Assembly: GCA_023432995.1 (NCBI GenBank)
Contig: JAEZES010000164.1
Location: 1-17,494, forward strand
Source: Pseudomonadota bacterium
GTDB taxonomy: Bacteria > Pseudomonadota > Alphaproteobacteria > Sphingomonadales > Sphingomonadaceae
Length of the DNA: 17,494 nt
Direction of reading: 5' to 3'
The notes beneath the pieces were generated by a model. That model did no database searches. It saw only the letters and a program-made list of their open reading frames with translations, and was not told the DNA's origin. This document shows, one piece after another, positions 13,572-17,494 of this stretch (within the stretch, counting starts at the first letter, position 1; the number at the start of each line of letters is the position of its first letter). A program made the position numbers and the translations under genes.

Positions 13572-14750
13572 ATGCTGACCCTTCTCGTCTGGACATGTGT
13601 CGTCGGTCCGGCGCTGGCGCTGTTCTATTTCTCGGCCGAGGTTCTCCTCGGGCTGCGGGCCCTGCCGAGGCGGACCAACGAGAACGGGGAGCTCGACCTC
13701 GCCGTGATCATTCCCGCGCACAACGAGGCGTTGATGATCGCCGACACGGTGCGGGCGTTACGGCAGCACGTCGCGCCGACGACGCGCGTCCTCATCGTCG
13801 CCGACAACTGTACCGACGAGACCGCCGAGCTTGCGCGCGGCGCCGGCGCCACGGTCATCGAGCGCACCGACGCGACGCGGCGGGGCAAAGGCTTTGCGCT
13901 CGCTTTCGCACGGGACTTCCTGGCGTCCGCGCCACCGCAGGCGGTCTTCGTGCTCGACGCCGATTGCCGCGTGAGCCGCGGGCAGGTCGAGGCGATGGCC
14001 GGCCACGCTGCGACGATCGGGGAGCCCGTCCAGTCGATCAACCTGCTGACGGCCCCTGCCGACGCTTCACCCATGGTGCAGCTGTCGAACTTCGCCATGG
14101 TCGTGAAGAACCTGGTCCGGGCCCGGGGACTTTACAGGCTGGGTGGCGGTATCACGCTCTTCGGCACCGGCATGGCGTTCCCTTGGCCGGTCTTCGCCGA
14201 TGCCAAGCTAGCGACCTCCGAACCGGTCGAGGATCTTCGGCTGGCGCTGGTGCTGGCTCAGGAAGGGGTCAAGGTGCACCTGTGGGAGGGATTGTCCGTG
14301 ACCAGCGCTGCCGCAGGCATCGAGGACAGTCTCGACCAGCGTCGCCGCTGGGAGCACGGATTCCTCAGCAACGCGGCACGCTACGGAGTGCCATCGCTCC
14401 TCGAGGGAGCGAGGAGGGGCTCGGCGCACCTCCTGATGCTGGGTGCGCATCTGCTGGTCCCGCCGCTAGCGTTGCTGTTCATCGTGTCAGCGCTGGCGCT
14501 GGTGCCCGCGGTCCTGCTGGCGCTGCTGGCGAACCAGCCCGGCCCGCTGGCGGTGCTCGGCTCGGCGCTGGCCCTCGCCGTGGTCGTTACCGGCGTCGCC
14601 TGGTATCGCGAAGGTCGGTCGACGTTGACGGCCCAGGCACTTGCCCGCGCTCCGCTCTACGTGTTGTGGAAGATTCCGCTGTACCTTGGGTTCATCGCGG
14701 CGCGGCAGACCGAATGGAACAGGACGCGGCGACTCAACGAGAAGAACTGA
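13572..14750 (+). CDS. Membrane glycosyltransferase family 2 (cellulose-synthase-like)
   Basis: A 392-residue inverting GT2 enzyme with a membrane helix at ~4-28, a cytoplasmic GT-A domain and three to four membrane helices at ~285-380. Motifs are in order: VIIPAHNE (45-52), DAD at 129-131 (metal and nucleotide-sugar binding), the acidic pair E220-D221 (likely base) and QRRRW at 256-260, the motif found in processive polysaccharide synthases. It probably polymerises or extends a polysaccharide or modifies a lipid carrier at the inner membrane. An ATG at 13512 would add 20 residues without a ribosome-binding site; ATG 13572 has AAGGG seven bases upstream and begins at the first membrane helix, so it is preferred. 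Its 3' end overlaps the convergent GT26 gene by 17 bases. Confidence 0.92.
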   Translation: MLTLLVWTCVVGPALALFYFSAEVLLGLRALPRRTNENGELDLAVIIPAHNEALMIADTVRALRQHVAPTTRVLIVADNCTDETAELARGAGATVIERTDATRRGKGFALAFARDFLASAPPQAVFVLDADCRVSRGQVEAMAGHAATIGEPVQSINLLTAPADASPMVQLSNFAMVVKNLVRARGLYRLGGGITLFGTGMAFPWPVFADAKLATSEPVEDLRLALVLAQEGVKVHLWEGLSVTSAAAGIEDSLDQRRRWEHGFLSNAARYGVPSLLEGARRGSAHLLMLGAHLLVPPLALLFIVSALALVPAVLLALLANQPGPLAVLGSALALAVVVTGVAWYREGRSTLTAQALARAPLYVLWKIPLYLGFIAARQTEWNRTRRLNEKN

Positions 14751-15498
14751 CCCGCCAGCGCCACCAGATCAGGAAGATCTGCGGCCCTTCGACCAGGTAG
14801 CGTCGCCATAGCCGGGCGGGTTCGCTGGCGAGGCGAAACAGCCACTCGAGCCCGACCCGCTGCATCCAACGCGGGGCGCGGGTCTTGGCGCCGGTCAAGA
14901 ACTCGAGCGAGGCACCGATACAGAGCCCTACGCCGTGTGCGATGCCGCGCTCCTTGATGCGCGCGCACACGATCTCGCTTTGGGGCGCTCCGATGGCGAG
15001 GAAGAAGATCCCGGCGGGGCAGCTTTCGACGAACTCGACGATGGCTTGCTGGGCAGCGGGATTCTTGAGGACACCCTGCGGAGGCGCGTGCCAATGCCAG
15101 GCGACCCCCGGGTAGATCGTTTGCAGGTCGCGCATCAGCGCTTCGTCTCCGCCGATCACGGCGGCGCTTTGCAGCTCATGGGGAGAGCCAAGGAGGCGGG
15201 CGGTAAGGTCGCTTCCCGTAACCAGGTCGAGCCTGACGCCGGAGAGGTTCGCCAGTCCCCGGACGATACGGCTGTCGCACAGGCACAGCGCGGCGTCTTC
15301 ATACGATGCCCACAATCGCCGATTGTCCGGTTGGCGGTGCAGCCGCACCAGGTGGTCGACATTGGGCGTAACGACGTAGCCAAAACGCTCGCCGCGGGCC
15401 AACGCGTGCACCGCGGCGAGCGTCTGCGCCTGGTCGAGCAGATCGAACCGCAAGCCGAGAAACGAGGTCGCGCGATGCGGCGCGGGAGAGCGATTCAT
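14734..15498 (-). CDS. WecG/TagA/CpsF family glycosyltransferase (GT26)
   Basis: A 254-residue GT26 glycosyltransferase, which usually adds the second sugar (for example ManNAc or a uronic acid) to a polyprenyl-diphosphate-linked sugar at the inner face of the membrane. The conserved blocks are present: VVTPNVDHLVRLHRQP (42-57), the AALCLCDS segment (69-76), LAIGAPQSE (167-175) and the long C-terminal block around GASLEFLTGAKTRAPRWMQR then GLEWLFRL and ARLWRRYL. Two spellings are off-consensus: Asp75 is followed by Ser where Gly is usual, and SLEFLTG replaces the common FDFLAG. The frame stays open upstream to 15876, but that is antisense shadow: ATG 15498 overlaps the TGA of the upstream TPR gene (ATGA), so the two are coupled. 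Confidence 0.92.
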   Translation of the reverse strand: MNRSPAPHRATSFLGLRFDLLDQAQTLAAVHALARGERFGYVVTPNVDHLVRLHRQPDNRRLWASYEDAALCLCDSRIVRGLANLSGVRLDLVTGSDLTARLLGSPHELQSAAVIGGDEALMRDLQTIYPGVAWHWHAPPQGVLKNPAAQQAIVEFVESCPAGIFFLAIGAPQSEIVCARIKERGIAHGVGLCIGASLEFLTGAKTRAPRWMQRVGLEWLFRLASEPARLWRRYLVEGPQIFLIWWRWRVSSSR

Positions 15499-17069
15499 CG
15501 TTCGACGAGCCTGCCGAACAGGCCGTTGGGCGGCGCCGTACCCGGCGCCGGATCGACCCCGAACATCGTGCGTGCACTGGCGAGCCCTTGCGTCGCTTCC
15601 TCGCTGCAGCCGCCGTCGAAGCGCCGGCACAAGTCGCCGTACAGCTGCCAGCCGCTGATCAGCGCCGGCGCATACCGCGTCAGGCGCCGGGCCATGGCGA
15701 TCGCCTCGCGCGATCGTCCCTCGGAAATGAGCCATCGCGCGTAAGCCGCGGTCAATTCGCTGCTCTGCTTGTTGGCTTCCAAGGCCTGCACGTAGACCCG
15801 ATTGACCCCGCTCTTGCGCTCGAACGCCCGGTAGGCGGCGGCGCTGGCCAACCAGGCGCCAGCCTGGGTCGGGCATTCAGCCGAGGCCAGCTGGCCGTAG
15901 CGCACCGCGTCGGCCGCTTCGCGCCGCCTCGCGGTGGCCTCGCTCGCCGCGATGAGCGCGTCGCAGTCGGTCGTGTCCTGCCGGAGCACCGTCCTCGCCA
16001 GTTCGAGCCCCTCGTCGACCTGTCCTGTCAGGATCAGGTAGCGGGCCCTGAGTCCCGCGTCGGCGTTTGCCGGCAGCGTCGCCAGGGTCGTGCGGGCCTG
16101 CTCGGCCCGATCTTGCCGGATGAGGAAGCGGCCGAGGGCTTCTCGGGCCTCGAGAGTACCGTTGCTGTTGATCCGCTCGAGCAGCGCCTGGGCGACGTCT
16201 TGCGATCCGTATTCCTGCCACAAGGCAAGTGCGGTTTCGGCGAGCGGTCGTTTGACGTCAGGAGCGGTCAGCACGCCCGCCACGAGTTCGTGGGCCTGTC
16301 GCCGCTCTCCGATCTTGAAGCGGAAGTTGGCCTCGTCGATCTTGAGCGGCAGGTCATCCGGACGCAGCGTGCCCAGGTGGGTAAATTCCTTTCCAAGTTC
16401 AACGGGTTGGCGAAGCGCTCGGTAGATTTCCAGCCTGGTCAGGGCGGCCGGCACGGAATCCTCCGCGGCGCCCGATATCCCGCCGAGCACGTCGAGCGCT
16501 TCGTCCGGCCGGCGCGACATGTACAGCGCCCTCGACTTGAGAATGATTCCGCCTTCGTGCCCCGGCGAAAGCGAGAGAATTTTATCCCCATATTCAATCG
16601 CTTCAGGATAGTCGCGCCTGATGATCGAGTGAATGCCGCGGAGCAGCAAGGCGTCGAGATTGTCGGGTGCCAGGGTGAGAACCCGCTCGGTGGCGTCGAG
16701 CGACTCCCGCAGATTTCCCGTCGACAGGCCCAGTTGCGCGACGTTCAGCAACGCTTCGCCATTGGTTGCGTCGAGACCCAAGGCGTCGTTGTACGCGTTG
16801 AAGGCGGCCCCTGGCGATCCTGCCGCCAGTTCGATGCGGCCGCGCAAGAGGTGGAATTCGACGACGTCGTCGCGATCCTCGATTGCCGCGGCAATCGCCT
16901 CGCGCGCGGCACGCAGATCGTTGCGAGCCAGCGCCTGCTGGGCAATGACGGCGTTCCCGGCTGCCTCCTCGCTCCGGTCGGAGCAGGCGGTAAGGGCAAG
17001 AACACAACAGATAAGAAGAAAGTTGCACCAGATCGGGATTGGCGGTGCACTATGTTGGCCAATCTGCAT
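15495..17069 (-). CDS. TPR-repeat lipoprotein of the exosortase/exopolysaccharide locus
   Basis: A 524-residue lipoprotein. The signal peptide ends in the lipobox ALTAC (Cys 29), so it is anchored in a membrane facing the periplasm. The rest is almost all alpha-helical TPR-like repeats, clearest at ~35-185 (for example AFNAYNDALGLDATNGEALL and ESLDATERVLTLAPDNLDAL) and again at ~380-500. It recalls the PEP-CTERM-system TPR lipoprotein PrsT but is much shorter than the ~900-residue form I know, so I leave the symbol blank. A scaffolding role in polysaccharide export is the natural guess. AAGGG lies five bases before the ATG. The stop overlaps the GT26 start, forming a two-gene - strand operon, and it is divergent from the Wza-like gene. 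Confidence 0.88.
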   Translation of the reverse strand: MQIGQHSAPPIPIWCNFLLICCVLALTACSDRSEEAAGNAVIAQQALARNDLRAAREAIAAAIEDRDDVVEFHLLRGRIELAAGSPGAAFNAYNDALGLDATNGEALLNVAQLGLSTGNLRESLDATERVLTLAPDNLDALLLRGIHSIIRRDYPEAIEYGDKILSLSPGHEGGIILKSRALYMSRRPDEALDVLGGISGAAEDSVPAALTRLEIYRALRQPVELGKEFTHLGTLRPDDLPLKIDEANFRFKIGERRQAHELVAGVLTAPDVKRPLAETALALWQEYGSQDVAQALLERINSNGTLEAREALGRFLIRQDRAEQARTTLATLPANADAGLRARYLILTGQVDEGLELARTVLRQDTTDCDALIAASEATARRREAADAVRYGQLASAECPTQAGAWLASAAAYRAFERKSGVNRVYVQALEANKQSSELTAAYARWLISEGRSREAIAMARRLTRYAPALISGWQLYGDLCRRFDGGCSEEATQGLASARTMFGVDPAPGTAPPNGLFGRLVER

Positions 17070-17122
17070 GTGGGCCCTTATAGAGATCGGGCGACCAGCG
17101 TCGAGAAGCTGTGGAGGAACGA
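17070..17122. promoter_or_regulatory. Short divergent region between TPR lipoprotein and polysaccharide export genes
   Basis: Only 53 bases separate the two opposite-facing starts, so the promoters must overlap or lie partly within the genes. GGAGG at 17113-17117 serves the + strand gene. No operator-like symmetry was noted. Confidence 0.5.
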
Positions 17123-17494
17123 ATGCGGAGCGCGAGCTTGTGGGCGATGTTGCTGTTTGCGTTGATGGTGCCGACGGCCGTGCTCGGGCAGGCGCCGACG
17201 CCGGCGGCGCAGGCTCCGCAGTACCGGATCAATGCCGGGGACGAACTCGAGGTCTACGTCTGGGGCGAAGAGCGGCTGCAGCGCGGCGTCAAGGTGCTCC
17301 CCGACGGGACCATCGCTTTTCCGCTCGTCGGCCAGATCGTGGCCCAGGGGATGCTGCCGCGCGAGCTGGAGCAGGCGATCAGCGAGCGCCTGCGGGGGCA
17401 GTATCGCGGCGAGGTGCCGCAGGTCACCGTGTCGATCGTCGCTGCGAGCGGCATGCAGTTCTCGGTAATGGGCCGCGTGAATGCGCCTGGCGCA
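17123..17494 (+). CDS. Wza-like polysaccharide export outer-membrane protein (3' partial)
   Basis: The frame is open from ATG 17123 to the end of the window (124 codons seen), so no stop is visible. A signal peptide (SLWAMLLFALMVPTAVLG, cleavage near GQA) is followed by the polysaccharide biosynthesis/export (Poly_export) domain: YRINAGDELEVYVWGEERL (~34-52), VLPDGTIAFPLVGQIVAQG (~58-76), then LEQAISERL and PQVTVSIV, leading into a SLBB-type stretch (FSVMGRVNAPGA). Wza-type proteins form the octameric channel that carries exopolysaccharide across the outer membrane. There is no lipobox Cys in the leader, unlike E. coli Wza. GGAGG five bases upstream fixes the start. Further export genes (chain-length regulator, tyrosine kinase) would be expected beyond the right edge but cannot be seen. 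Confidence 0.92.
   Translation, partial: MRSASLWAMLLFALMVPTAVLGQAPTPAAQAPQYRINAGDELEVYVWGEERLQRGVKVLPDGTIAFPLVGQIVAQGMLPRELEQAISERLRGQYRGEVPQVTVSIVAASGMQFSVMGRVNAPGA

Noticed and set aside
15499..15876. N-terminal extension of the GT26 frame up to 15876
   Set aside because: It is an alternative frame of the TPR lipoprotein gene on the same strand, Arg-rich without domain features; ATG 15498 overlaps the TPR stop.

Overview
High-GC window that reads as a sphingomonad-like alphaproteobacterium (order Sphingomonadales). This rests on a PEPxxWA-type C-terminal sorting signal, an XrtV-like exosortase with a separate EpsI, a CtrA-type TTAA-N7-TTAA box and dense, GTGA/ATGA-overlapped genes. That taxonomic placement is inference. 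No rRNA, tRNA, CRISPR array, insertion sequence or integrase was seen.

Region 1 (1-3603, + strand) is the end of a flagellar operon: a lytic transglycosylase-like enzyme cut by the window edge, flhA (export gate) and the flagellar sigma factor fliA, all joined by 4-base overlaps. A convergent fumarylacetoacetase-family hydrolase follows (3635-4462, -).

Region 2 (4597-8595) looks like a surface and signalling module. It holds a secreted PEP-CTERM protein (-), a small PilZ protein with a C-terminal membrane helix (+), an unrecognised small gene (+), a second PilZ protein fused to a Cro/CI-type helix-turn-helix (+) and a SleB-type cell-wall hydrolase (-). The two PilZ proteins are paralogues with the same residue numbering of their c-di-GMP motifs. 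Each has a TTAA-N7-TTAA-like box 42-43 bases before its ATG, perfect in one and degenerate in the other. The heptamer CGCTAAG recurs in the surrounding promoter regions.

Region 3 (8726-17494) is an exosortase/exopolysaccharide locus: exosortase, EpsI, EpsD-like lipoprotein, a GT4 glycosyltransferase, UDP-glucuronate decarboxylase (-), a GT2 glycosyltransferase (+), a WecG/TagA-type GT26 glycosyltransferase (-), a TPR lipoprotein (-), and the start of a Wza-like outer-membrane polysaccharide export protein (+) that runs off the right edge.

Taken together, the flagellar genes sit next to an exopolysaccharide/PEP-CTERM sorting locus, with two PilZ proteins between them. A working model is that c-di-GMP and CtrA tie the motile-to-sessile switch to making the polysaccharide matrix and anchoring PEP-CTERM proteins in it. 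The individual enzyme calls are firm; the regulatory model is inference from short motifs and gene order.
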